NCBI GenBank assembly: GCA_016284045.1
Contig: JAEEOB010000127.1
Location: forward strand, 1 to 51,916
Source of the DNA: Bacteroidaceae bacterium
GTDB taxonomy: Bacteria > Bacteroidota > Bacteroidia > Bacteroidales > Bacteroidaceae
Direction: 5' to 3'
DNA length: 51,916 nt
In this document: piece by piece, positions 27,506 through 35,330 of the stretch
Numbering within the stretch: position 1 is the stretch's first letter
How the letters are laid out: each line of letters starts with the position of its first letter
Notes under the pieces: model-generated
What the model was told of the DNA's origin: nothing
Databases searched by the model: none
Seen by the model: only the letters and a program-made list of their open reading frames with translations
Program-made: the position numbers and the translations under genes

Positions 27506-27536
27506 CAAAGATACGATTTCGCAGGGAAAAAACAAA
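27506..27536 (-). promoter_or_regulatory. Promoter of the HD-domain gene
   Basis: On the minus strand TTTG (27536-27533), 19 bases, TATCTTTG (27513-27506). Leader about 20 bases. Confidence 0.75.
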
Positions 27537-27540
27537 ATTC

Positions 27541-27625
27541 TTAATTAGTTTTTAGTCGTTAGCGGTTGGTTTTTATTTTTTAGTTGACATGCAGACGGTT
27601 TAGACGGTGCTCATTTGAAAAGTTC
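27541..27625 (+). repeat. Possible degenerate copy (H) of the modular repeat
   Basis: TTTTTAG, GGTTGGTTTTTA, another TTTTTTAG, then GGTTTAGACGGTGCTCAT recall the ordered modules of copies A and D but with low identity. The region between aroB and the HD gene shows no gene. Confidence 0.35.
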
Positions 27626-27666
27626 GAAAAATCCTGTGGGAAAAAATATGAAACCTGATTTGAGAT

Positions 27667-28716
27667 TCAGAGTCCTTCGCGGTAGAAATCGAGCATCTCA
27701 TAGATTTCGTCGCGGCTGGCGGTCTGGTTGATTTCGATATCTCCTATGGATTTGAGGAGCGTGAAGTTGATGGTTCCGGAGGTGTTTTTCTTGTCGTGGG
27801 TCATGAACTCATAAAGTGTGGGATAGTCGTCGCAGGTGATGGGCATTTGTCCGTAGTATTCTTTGATGAACTGCACGCATTGGCGCATCTTGTCTGTGGG
27901 GAAGCCAGTTTTCACGCATGAGAGGTATAGTTCGCATATCAGTCCCCATGCCACTGCATAACCATGTAGGACGGGCTGCGTTGTCAAAGCGAAGCTTTCG
28001 AAGGCATGGCCAACGGTATGTCCTAGGTTGAGAGCCTTTCGGATGCCTTGCTCGAATGGGTCGGCTTCTACGATATGCTCCTTCACCTCCACGCTTCGTC
28101 CCACCATCTGTGCAAGCATCTGTAGGTCCGGCTCATGGAGGTTGAAATTCAGCAGCTCGGCAAGATGGCTTTTGTTGCTGATAAGTCCGTGTTTAATCAT
28201 CTCCGCATAACCGGAGCGTATGTTCTTGTCATCGAGCGTCTTGAGAAAGACCGTGTCTATGATGACGTACTCTGGTGAGTTGAACACACCGATTTCATTT
28301 TTCAGTCCGTTGAAGTTTATTCCGGTCTTGCCGCCTACAGAAGCGTCCACCATCGAGAGCAGTGTTGTCGGCACATTGATATATTTGATACCTCGTTTGA
28401 AAGTGCTTGCTGCAAATCCGCCCAGATCTGTCACCATACCACCGCCGATATTCACGAGGAGCGAGTGGCGTGTGCCGCCGTAGCTGCCCATTAGAGCCCA
28501 AACGGCAGTCAGTGTGTCGAGCGTCTTGTGTGCGTCGGTTGCGCCGATGGTGATATGGTGTGCCCCGTCAAATACCGGTAGGTTTGCTATAAGGGGCAGA
28601 CAAAGTTCGTGTGTGGTTGTGTCGGTGAGTACGAACAGCTTGTCGTGGGGACATCCCTCTATGGCTGCTGTCAGTTCTTTGCGTATATTCTGTGAAATAA
28701 TAACTCCGTCTAACAT
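27667..28716 (-). CDS. aroB: 3-dehydroquinate synthase
   Basis: The 349-residue enzyme converts DAHP to 3-dehydroquinate, the second step of the shikimate pathway, with NAD and a metal. Family motifs are clear: NIGGGMVTDLGGFAAST (about 94-110), NVPTTLLSMVDASVGGKTGIN (about 117-137), SGYAEMIKHGLI with the metal-binding Glu, and NLGHTVGHAFES with the metal-binding His. The ATG at 28716 was chosen; an in-frame TTG 13 codons earlier gives an unlikely N-terminus. No other aro gene is near. Confidence 0.96.
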   Translation of the reverse strand: MLDGVIISQNIRKELTAAIEGCPHDKLFVLTDTTTHELCLPLIANLPVFDGAHHITIGATDAHKTLDTLTAVWALMGSYGGTRHSLLVNIGGGMVTDLGGFAASTFKRGIKYINVPTTLLSMVDASVGGKTGINFNGLKNEIGVFNSPEYVIIDTVFLKTLDDKNIRSGYAEMIKHGLISNKSHLAELLNFNLHEPDLQMLAQMVGRSVEVKEHIVEADPFEQGIRKALNLGHTVGHAFESFALTTQPVLHGYAVAWGLICELYLSCVKTGFPTDKMRQCVQFIKEYYGQMPITCDDYPTLYEFMTHDKKNTSGTINFTLLKSIGDIEINQTASRDEIYEMLDFYREGL

Positions 28717-28803
28717 TTTTTCTTTTATTGGATAGTGATAAATGAATAATGACAAATTAATTTACGCTTGAAGAAGAAAAATCAAATTAAGAACATAATT
28801 ATT

Positions 28804-30117
28804 TCATTCTTCACGTTCGATTTGATAGATGTCAACGGCATTCCCGCCCTGATTGCCACGGCCTTGTGAGGTGGTGATTACAGTTTTGCCATCCTGGGAG
28901 ATGTCGAGTCCTACTGGGTAGGAGTCAGCTTGGATATTGGCAATCTCCTGCATGGTCCGGGTATCAACAATGCAGATTTTGCTGTCTATGTTACAGGCTG
29001 CAAATACATAGCGTCCATCAGGTGACAGTTCGATGGTGCGAGCTCCGTCGCCGACCTTGCAGTCTTCCCAGCCGTCAACACTTCCGATATGGTTTTCCAT
29101 TTTCGACGCTGCCTGCAGGAAGCGGTCAAGCCTGATTCGCTGCACGTAGCCTGTGCGGTTGATGCTCAGATAGAGCCATCCGTCGTTTATGACGAGATGT
29201 CGTACGTTCGATCTCATACCTTGCATACGCCCGAGATAGGTGTGTGTGGTCATGTCGATGACTGCGATTCCTCCGCTGTTTCCCATGCATCCCACAAGCA
29301 GATAATGGTCGTCGGGTGTGAAAGTGGTACCACGCAGCAGCCATCCGTCGCTCTGGTCACGGTCCACAGACTCGGTGAGACTGAAATTCAGAATCAACTT
29401 CTTGTCTATCTCGTAATATCTCAAGTATTTCCAGTCATGGGGGTTGGAGCTTCGAATATCGATAAGCCCAACGGTGTTGTCTCCCCAGTGAGAAACGACC
29501 ATATATTTCCCGTCGTGGCTGGCACATACCATTTTTGGGAGTGGTCCCGTCTCCATCACCAATACCGTGCTGTCTTTCTCTGTGTCGATAATTGCCATGG
29601 CAGACGGCTCCTGTGCGTTGAGGTCGAATGTTCGCCGGTAGAATGGTACCCAGAAGTAGCGCCCTCCGTGTGAGAAAGCACCCTCCACTGGTTTTCCGTT
29701 AAAAGTGTTCAGGTTATTCTTGTAAAAACGGAAAGGGAACAGTCCGCATGGTTTGCTGAACAATGCAGAGTCTGCTTCCGTGAACCTGTGGCTTATCACT
29801 TTCAGTTTACGCTTGGACTCCATGTCGTAGGCGATTGTCTTACAGCCTTCAAGAGAGTTGATATAGAATTTTCTACCGTTAGGATGAATGTTCGCTGATT
29901 TTGGCGAGTTGATGTCCGCATCGAACTCCCCTCCGCCATTGATGGAGAAATGTTGGATTTTATCTGTGAGTGTGATTCTCAGGGTGCTGTCGGCAGTATA
30001 TACAGTTGTCCCAATAGAAGGGTGATATGCGGGATAAGTCTGGGAGATACAGGTTGATGTGGCGGATGAAACTGAAAGCCCGATAATTACTGAGATGAGT
30101 GTATGTTTTGTGGTCAT
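28804..30117 (-). CDS. Exported YncE/YVTN-type beta-propeller protein
   Basis: From the ATG at 30117 the protein is 437 residues with a signal peptide (MTTKHTLISVIIGLSVSSA). Repeated blade-like units (NIHPNGRKFYINSLEG, ASHDGKYMVVSHWGDNTVGLIDIR, FTPDDHYLLVGCMG, LSPDGRYVFAACNIDSKICIVDT, ISQDGKTVITTSQGRG) show a seven-blade propeller of the YVTN or lactonase-like group. These bind ligands or proteins, and a few are lactonases; no catalytic role can be shown. It is homologous along its whole length with the gene upstream. An earlier ATG at 30171 lies in a TTTTAGACGCTCCATG-like repeat piece and would put 18 residues before the signal. Confidence 0.82.
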   Translation of the reverse strand: MTTKHTLISVIIGLSVSSATSTCISQTYPAYHPSIGTTVYTADSTLRITLTDKIQHFSINGGGEFDADINSPKSANIHPNGRKFYINSLEGCKTIAYDMESKRKLKVISHRFTEADSALFSKPCGLFPFRFYKNNLNTFNGKPVEGAFSHGGRYFWVPFYRRTFDLNAQEPSAMAIIDTEKDSTVLVMETGPLPKMVCASHDGKYMVVSHWGDNTVGLIDIRSSNPHDWKYLRYYEIDKKLILNFSLTESVDRDQSDGWLLRGTTFTPDDHYLLVGCMGNSGGIAVIDMTTHTYLGRMQGMRSNVRHLVINDGWLYLSINRTGYVQRIRLDRFLQAASKMENHIGSVDGWEDCKVGDGARTIELSPDGRYVFAACNIDSKICIVDTRTMQEIANIQADSYPVGLDISQDGKTVITTSQGRGNQGGNAVDIYQIEREE

Positions 30118-30179
30118 GTATTGGTTTTTTGTATTTGTTTGTGGGTTATTTACGTTTTTTAGACGCTCCATGTGCGTAT

Positions 30180-31694
30180 CTACTTCTTTGATTTTTTGCT
30201 GATTAAAAACATGAAAAGAAAGAAAAGAATAATAATTCCAATTCCTAAAACGATTTTTTTCAGAGAAAAAAACGATTTTGAATTGGATTTGTTTTGATCT
30301 TGATCTGTTGAGGTGGAGTCGGAAATAGTTGTTGTAGAATCATCCATCTCTTTTTCCAGTATTTCACTGTTGGTGTCGATTACTGGCTCTGGATCCGCAT
30401 AACTGATGTGGAAAATATTGACAGCATTTCCTCCGCCTTGGTTTTTACGTCCTTGTGAGGTCGTGATTACGGTGCTGCCGTCCTTTGAGATATCAAGCCC
30501 CACAGGGTAGCTGTCGATATCTGCGGATGCGACCATCTTCATGCATCGGGTGTCAACTACACAGAGCTTACTGCCCATGTTGCATGAGGAGAAGATGAAT
30601 CGTCCGCTTGGTGAAGCCTCTATCGTCCTTGCTCCCGGCAGCACTGCACATTCTTCCCATCCACTGATTTGTGTCTTGTGGTTCCGCATGGCTGGTAGTG
30701 CTGACAGGAATTTTTCAAGGCGTATGCGCTGCACGACTCCTCCAGCGTTGATGCTCAGATATAGCCATCCTTCTTTGATAATCAGATGGCGGATATTTGC
30801 ACGCATACCCAACACCCTGCCTAAGTATTCTTCTTTCTGCATGTCGATGACAGCAATTCCTCCTCCTCCTCCCATGCATCCCACGAGCAGATAGTGGTCA
30901 TCGGGGGTGAACACCGTTCCTCGCAGTACATAACCACTGTTTGCATCGCGGTTGACTGGTGTTGTGAGGCTGTAGTTCAGCTTTAGTTTATAATCGATGA
31001 CATGGAGTTTCTCGTAATGCCATAATTCGGGGCTGTTTCCTTCGATGTTGATGATGCCGACAGTGTTGTCACCCCAGTGTGATACAGCGAGATGACGGCT
31101 GTCGTGTGAGCAAGCTACCATTTTTGGTATTGGACCTGTCTCAAACATACGGACAATCTCGTCGTTCCTGGTGTCGATGACTGCCAATGCCGACGGATCC
31201 TGCGCGTTCAGGTCGAATGATCGGCGGTAGTAAGGCACCCAGATATATCGACCTTGATGGGAGAACGTGCTCTCCACCGGCTTCCCGTTGAAGGTGTTCA
31301 AATCACGTTTCGAACTGTCGTAATGCGTGAACTCAAACAGTCCGCTTGGCTTTGCCCACAGGCGATGGTTCTGCTCGTTGAACTCATGATGAATCACCTT
31401 CAGCTTTTTCCATGTGCCCATCTCATAGACCACTGTGGCGCATCCTTCGAGTGAGTTCACATAGAATTTTCTGCCGCTGGGATGGATGTTGACCGATTTT
31501 GGGGAGTTTATGTCTATGTCGTATGTGGCAGTGTCTTTGGCGTTGAAGTGCTGAATCTTGTGGATCAGTTTGATTCTGATGCTGTTCGATTCTGATGTTT
31601 CCTCTGTGCCAATCACGGATTGGATAGGCTGTGCATCAGCATACATGATGCTGATTAGAAACAGGATGATGGTGGTAATTGTATATTTGATCAT
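30180..31694 (-). CDS. Membrane-anchored beta-propeller protein, paralog of the gene downstream
   Basis: The 504-residue protein has a signal peptide (MIKYTITTIILFLISIMYADA), the same beta-propeller as its neighbour (for example NIHPSGRKFYVNSLEG, VSHWGDNTVGIINIEG, FTPDDHYLLVGCMGGGGG), and then an acidic Ser/Thr/Asp-rich stretch (about 440-470). It ends in a hydrophobic helix (KIVLGIGIIILFFLFMFLIS) with a KKSKK tail. This would tether the propeller to the inner membrane on its periplasmic face. The pair looks like a tandem duplication in which one copy gained or lost the anchor. Its start lies only 23 bp past a strong terminator hairpin. Confidence 0.82.
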   Translation of the reverse strand: MIKYTITTIILFLISIMYADAQPIQSVIGTEETSESNSIRIKLIHKIQHFNAKDTATYDIDINSPKSVNIHPSGRKFYVNSLEGCATVVYEMGTWKKLKVIHHEFNEQNHRLWAKPSGLFEFTHYDSSKRDLNTFNGKPVESTFSHQGRYIWVPYYRRSFDLNAQDPSALAVIDTRNDEIVRMFETGPIPKMVACSHDSRHLAVSHWGDNTVGIINIEGNSPELWHYEKLHVIDYKLKLNYSLTTPVNRDANSGYVLRGTVFTPDDHYLLVGCMGGGGGIAVIDMQKEEYLGRVLGMRANIRHLIIKEGWLYLSINAGGVVQRIRLEKFLSALPAMRNHKTQISGWEECAVLPGARTIEASPSGRFIFSSCNMGSKLCVVDTRCMKMVASADIDSYPVGLDISKDGSTVITTSQGRKNQGGGNAVNIFHISYADPEPVIDTNSEILEKEMDDSTTTISDSTSTDQDQNKSNSKSFFSLKKIVLGIGIIILFFLFMFLISKKSKK

Positions 31695-31716
31695 TTACAA
31701 TTTCAATAATATGAAC

Positions 31717-31745
31717 AAAAAAGGCACCGTCGCAGGTGCCTTTTT
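31717..31745. terminator. Bidirectional terminator hairpin between the M23 and propeller genes
   Basis: GGCACC (31723-31728) and GGTGCC (31735-31740) with T runs on both strands. On the minus strand it ends the M23 gene 17 bp past its stop, yet it leaves almost no room for a separate promoter for the propeller gene at 31694. Confidence 0.88.
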
Positions 31746-31762
31746 ATATTATTAGGTCGCGC

Positions 31763-32521
31763 TTAATCGCGTGTGCCGTAGCTTTTTGTGAGTGTGAAGA
31801 AATCTCCAGTTACATCCTGATGCGGGAAGTCGAACATGAGAGCTGGATTTACAGGCACACCACAAACTCGTGTCTCAAAATGAAGGTGTGAACCAGTTGA
31901 CCGTCCTGTGTTGCCGCCAAGTCCGATTGGCTCTCCTGCGCGAACAATCTGATTGTTCTTCACGAGCTGCTTGCTCATGTGTCCATAGAGTGTCTCAAGT
32001 CCGTTTGGGTGCCGGATCACCACGTATTTACCATAGCCTCTTGCATCGAAATCCACCACACGCACTTTTCCATCGAAAGCAGCCACAATGGTGTCACCTA
32101 TATACACTTTGATATCGAGTCCTGCGTGGAGACGTCCCCAGCGCTGGCCGAATGGTGATGTAATCTGACGGCTGGAAGTCGGCATGCTGAAACCGCGGAG
32201 GTCAATTCGTGTTCGTGCCGGTGCATACCCAGGTGCAGCCTTCACGCCCTTGTTTTTCCAGTCTGAGTAGATATGTGATGCTGGTGCCATAAGGTCGGCA
32301 GCAGAATAGTTTGATTTGTAGTATGTGTTTTCAGCAGCATTAGCCATATTGTTGAAAACGAACAAGTTAGGGATGTTTGGCTCAAACACGTCGCTCGGAC
32401 GTTGATCATTCATCGTTCTTGCTATAGGCTGGCTTACCTCTGGAACATAGGGCATTTGGTTTTGTGCTGATATACTTGTAGTTGCAGTCACGAATGCTGC
32501 GCAACATAAAACTTTCTTCAT
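31763..32521 (-). CDS. Exported M23 (LytM) family metallopeptidase
   Basis: The product is 252 residues from the ATG at 32521, which starts a clean signal peptide (MKKVLCCAAFVTATTSISAQ); an ATG six codons earlier (32539) is also possible. The C-terminal half is a LytM domain: ITSPFGQRWGRLHAGLDI supplies the first zinc His and Asp, YGHMSK follows, and GSHLHFET gives the HxH zinc pair. All catalytic residues are present, so it may cut peptidoglycan cross-links, although many Gram-negative members are activators of amidases instead. Confidence 0.9.
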   Translation of the reverse strand: MKKVLCCAAFVTATTSISAQNQMPYVPEVSQPIARTMNDQRPSDVFEPNIPNLFVFNNMANAAENTYYKSNYSAADLMAPASHIYSDWKNKGVKAAPGYAPARTRIDLRGFSMPTSSRQITSPFGQRWGRLHAGLDIKVYIGDTIVAAFDGKVRVVDFDARGYGKYVVIRHPNGLETLYGHMSKQLVKNNQIVRAGEPIGLGGNTGRSTGSHLHFETRVCGVPVNPALMFDFPHQDVTGDFFTLTKSYGTRD

Positions 32522-32631
32522 TACATTCAATTCTTTCATTTTCAATATTATTATCTTTATAGTAAAAAAATGTTTCGGTGTCTTTTTTGTTAGCAGATAA
32601 CATTCAGTTTTTTGTGGGAAGAAGAACCCTG

Positions 32632-33093
32632 TTAATATTCGTCGTTGGCATAAAGGAACTGGAATGGTGCCTGGTTGTAGTCGAAAATCTCCTCAGGCTT
32701 GAAAAAACGGTTCAGCTCTACTACAGCGTTCTCCGGTGAGTCGGAGGTGTGGATGATATTTTCCTGGAAACTCATACCGAAGTCTCCTCGAATGGTGCCT
32801 GGAGCTGCTTTTCTGGCGTTGGTGGAACCAGTCATTGCTCTGACAGTCTCAACGGCGTCCACTCCCTCATAGCAGCAGCAGATCACAGGTGCTGCCATCA
32901 TGGAGTTTTTGATACGCTGAAAAAACGGTTTATTAGCCAGATGTGCGTAATGCTCATCCAAAATCTTGTCGTTCAGCTGCATCATTTTCATTCCTGCCAG
33001 TCTTAAACCCTTACGCTCAAATCGTGCAGTCACCTGACCAACGATTGCTCGTTGAACAGCGCATGGTTTCAGAATCACCAGAGTTTTTTCCAT
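32632..33093 (-). CDS. ndk: Nucleoside diphosphate kinase
   Basis: The 153-residue enzyme moves the gamma-phosphate of NTPs to NDPs. The phosphate-carrying His is in NIIHTSDSPENAVVE (His115), and GTIRGDFG and KPFFQRIK are typical. The usual KPDAV is KPCAV here, as I recall from other Bacteroidales Ndk proteins, so this is a lineage feature and not damage. The likely promoter lies about 150 bp upstream, leaving an unusually long leader. Confidence 0.95.
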   Translation of the reverse strand: MEKTLVILKPCAVQRAIVGQVTARFERKGLRLAGMKMMQLNDKILDEHYAHLANKPFFQRIKNSMMAAPVICCCYEGVDAVETVRAMTGSTNARKAAPGTIRGDFGMSFQENIIHTSDSPENAVVELNRFFKPEEIFDYNQAPFQFLYANDEY

Positions 33094-33126
33094 AATTTTT
33101 TTATTTCTTCTATCTTGCAGCCAACC

Positions 33127-33191
33127 GATTTACGTCAACACAGGGAATAAAAAACAATATCGTTATTACCCTATCAACAAACGTGTAAATC
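33127..33191 (-). promoter_or_regulatory. Possible structured leader of ndk
   Basis: GATTTAC (33127-33133) can pair with GTAAATC (33185-33191), and inside it GGGAATAA pairs with TTATT-A-CCC. The fold lies in the predicted 150-base leader. No known riboswitch class was recognised. Confidence 0.35.
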
Positions 33192-33249
33192 TAAAATGTC
33201 CGGCTGTGTTTGATAAGTGCCCAAAAGGCTGATTTCTTCTTTCCGAATG

Positions 33250-33281
33250 CAAAGTTACGAAAAAAAATGTATTTTCTACAA
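33250..33281 (-). promoter_or_regulatory. Likely promoter of ndk
   Basis: On the minus strand TAACTTTG (33257-33250) with TTG about 21 bases upstream (33281-33279). Confidence 0.6.
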
Positions 33282-33349
33282 TTATTCCAGACCCTTTTAG
33301 TTTTCTTTCACAATTATATGGATATAATCCCTTAATGTTAATTTAATTA

Positions 33350-33397
33350 ACAAATAAATGCTCGTTTTGCTAACTCTGGTTTGCAAAACGGGCATTT
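33350..33397 (-). terminator. Terminator of the xseA-xseB unit
   Basis: A stem of up to 15 bp (33356-33370 with 33383-33397, one G-U pair) lies 28 bp past the xseB stop. The minus-strand tail ATTTATTTG is moderately T-rich. Confidence 0.72.
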
Positions 33398-33424
33398 TCT
33401 TGTCATTTTTGTTGTCTGAGCATG

Positions 33425-33634
33425 TCAAAAGGATTGTTCCGACATAATTCTGTTTACCTCCTCTTCGACGCTGAATAATTTCTTCTTGCAGAAAGTCATC
33501 AGGCTCTTTGCCTCTTTCAGCTTGTCGGCGAGGGAATCGATATCCATTTCACCGTTCTCAATCTGATGGACGATTTCTTCAAGGCGTTTCATTGCCTCTT
33601 CGTATTTAAGCTCGTTTTTCTTTGGTTCTTCCAT
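33425..33634 (-). CDS. xseB: Exodeoxyribonuclease VII small subunit
   Basis: A 69-residue protein of normal length and pattern for XseB: ELKYEEAMKRLEEIVHQIENGEMDIDSLADKLKEA, two long helices. Several copies wrap each large subunit. It follows xseA by 74 bp on the same strand. Confidence 0.93.
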   Translation of the reverse strand: MEEPKKNELKYEEAMKRLEEIVHQIENGEMDIDSLADKLKEAKSLMTFCKKKLFSVEEEVNRIMSEQSF

Positions 33635-33708
33635 TTTTTATTTTATTTTGATTTTTTTCTAGGCTTTTCAGGGCATTCCTGGGTTTTTTCTTGGCCTTTG
33701 GGATTTTC

Positions 33709-35079
33709 TCATGCCATCCAGGTGTTGCTGTCGGGGTTGAAGGGTGATTTCTTGAGTTCCTCATCGTAGGATGGAGGCGGTGCGGGATTCACAGTTGATA
33801 CAAATGTACCGTTGGCGACAGTGGTCATCACCTGGTCGCCGGCTTTGATACGTGTGACATCGGTTACAGCCTTTCCGTTGATTCGGCTGATGCTGTATCC
33901 TAGCTTGAGGAGCCTTTCCGGACTTGAGCTGTTGATATGAGCCTGGATGAGTGTGTGACGGTTCTTCTGATCATTGAACCAGTTCGTCAGGACATGTCGC
34001 AAGCTTTCTCCGATTAGTTGCAGTGTGGCTCGCTGCTCTATGCTATGCGACCTGATAGAAGTTTCTAAAAGAGTTTGGAGACGGGCGACCAGATGAATCT
34101 CCCGTTCCTTTCTCAGCGTGAACAGGGTTGGGATTTTGTCGGCTATGCTGTCCAGCCGTCTTTTTGATTCGGAAAGCAATTGCTGACATGTGAGCACCAC
34201 AATGTCCTCATAGCCGTTGAGTTGCGTCAGCTGCTGGTATTGATGGGCAATCAGGAATTCAGCTGCTGCGGTTGGGGTCTTCACCCTGGTGTGTGAAACC
34301 TCGTCGATGACGGTATTGTCGCGTTCATGTCCGATGCCGGTGATGACCGGTATGGGGAACTGTGCCACGTTTTCAGCAAGCAGCAGCGAGTCGAACCCGC
34401 GGAGGTCGGATGTGGAACCTCCGCCACGGATAATCACCACTACGTCCCATTGGCTGATGGCAGCATGTACATTGTCGAGGGCACGAATCACCGATGACTC
34501 AACGTTTGTTCCCTGCATCACAGCCTCAAACAGCTCAACTTTGAAAGCCAGACCATATTGGTTGTTTGTCAGTTGGTTGCAGAAGTCCTGATAGCCAGCT
34601 GCTCCACTTGCTGAAATCACTGCCACACGGTTCAGTAGTGCGGGGAGTTGTAGGCTTTTGTTAAGGTCGAACACTCCCTCTTCTTTCAGTTTCGCGATGA
34701 TTTCTTTCCGCCTTCGGGCGATGTCACCAAGCGTATAGGTGGGATTCAGATTCACAACATTCAGCGAATAGCCAAATTTCTCATGAAACGTTACTTCCAC
34801 TTCAGCAAGCACCTGCATCCCGTTGGAGAGCGGCTGGCCGGTGGCAGCCTCAAACTTTGGCTTCAGCTGACTCCATCGGTTAGCCCAAATCTGAGCACGA
34901 GCTCTGGCAACAGGTTCCGTGCCCGCCTCGTCTTTCTCCACGAACTCAAAATAGCAGTGGCGTCCGCCCTGACGAAGGTCGCTCACCTCGGCGGTTATCC
35001 AGTAGGTGTGGTTGAAATGCTGATCAAGCACACAACGTACCAGCTGGTTCAGCTCATATAAAGTTAAAGGAGAAGACAT
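33709..35079 (-). CDS. xseA: Exodeoxyribonuclease VII large subunit
   Basis: The 456-residue nuclease degrades single-stranded DNA in both directions. An N-terminal OB-fold (YELNQLVRCVLDQHFNHTYWITAEVSDLR) is followed by the catalytic core with RVAVISASGAAGYQDF, the IIRGGGSTSDLRGFD block, PVITGIGHERDNTVIDEV and HTRVKTPTAAAE, all conserved in the family, then a coiled-coil region and a C-terminal segment ending MA. A 147-bp array of 7-bp repeats starts only 4 bp upstream of the ATG, so the normal leader is made of repeat sequence. Confidence 0.94.
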   Translation of the reverse strand: MSSPLTLYELNQLVRCVLDQHFNHTYWITAEVSDLRQGGRHCYFEFVEKDEAGTEPVARARAQIWANRWSQLKPKFEAATGQPLSNGMQVLAEVEVTFHEKFGYSLNVVNLNPTYTLGDIARRRKEIIAKLKEEGVFDLNKSLQLPALLNRVAVISASGAAGYQDFCNQLTNNQYGLAFKVELFEAVMQGTNVESSVIRALDNVHAAISQWDVVVIIRGGGSTSDLRGFDSLLLAENVAQFPIPVITGIGHERDNTVIDEVSHTRVKTPTAAAEFLIAHQYQQLTQLNGYEDIVVLTCQQLLSESKRRLDSIADKIPTLFTLRKEREIHLVARLQTLLETSIRSHSIEQRATLQLIGESLRHVLTNWFNDQKNRHTLIQAHINSSSPERLLKLGYSISRINGKAVTDVTRIKAGDQVMTTVANGTFVSTVNPAPPPSYDEELKKSPFNPDSNTWMA

Positions 35080-35083
35080 GGGG

Positions 35084-35230
35084 ATTTATGATTTACGATT
35101 TATGATTTACGATTTATGATTTACGATTTATGATTTACGATTTATGATTTACGATTTATGATTTACGATTTACGATTTATGATTTATGATTTACGATTTA
35201 TGATTTATGATTTACGATTTACCATTTACC
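35084..35230 (-). repeat. Array of 21 tandem 7-bp units just upstream of xseA
   Basis: On the plus strand the units are ATTTATG and ATTTACG, mostly alternating, ending in two ATTTACC. The array occupies the translation-initiation region of xseA. On the xseA strand each unit holds TAA, so all frames are closed. Repeat number may vary between strains. Confidence 0.95.
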
Positions 35231-35325
35231 GATTTAATCATACAAACCCCGTTAGCAATAACAAACCAACTAAAAACTAAAAACTAAAAACTAAAAACTA
35301 ATAACTAATAACTAAAAACTAATAA
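35231..35325 (-). repeat. Copy G of the modular intergenic repeat, minus orientation
   Basis: Read on the minus strand: eight units of TTATTAG/TTTTTAG (35325-35270), then TTGGTTTGTTATTGCTAACG, GGGTTTGTATGATTAAAT. This aligns with the start of copy D (TTGCTTGTTATTGGGAACGG, GTTTTGTATAATGATTTT). It runs from the S8 protease end to the 21-unit array. Confidence 0.65.
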
Positions 35326-35330
35326 CAACC

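Noticed and set aside
30118..30171. 18-codon N-terminal extension of the propeller gene from an ATG at 30171
   Set aside because: It lies in a piece resembling the repeat module TTTTAGACGCTCCATG and would put polar residues before the signal peptide.
32632..33093. Asp to Cys change in the KPDAV motif of Ndk as a sign of an inactive enzyme
   Set aside because: I recall the same KPC in other Bacteroidales Ndk proteins, and the catalytic His is present.
35084..35230. Periodic repeat that could be taken for a CRISPR array
   Set aside because: The units are 7 bp with no unique spacers, and no cas gene is near.
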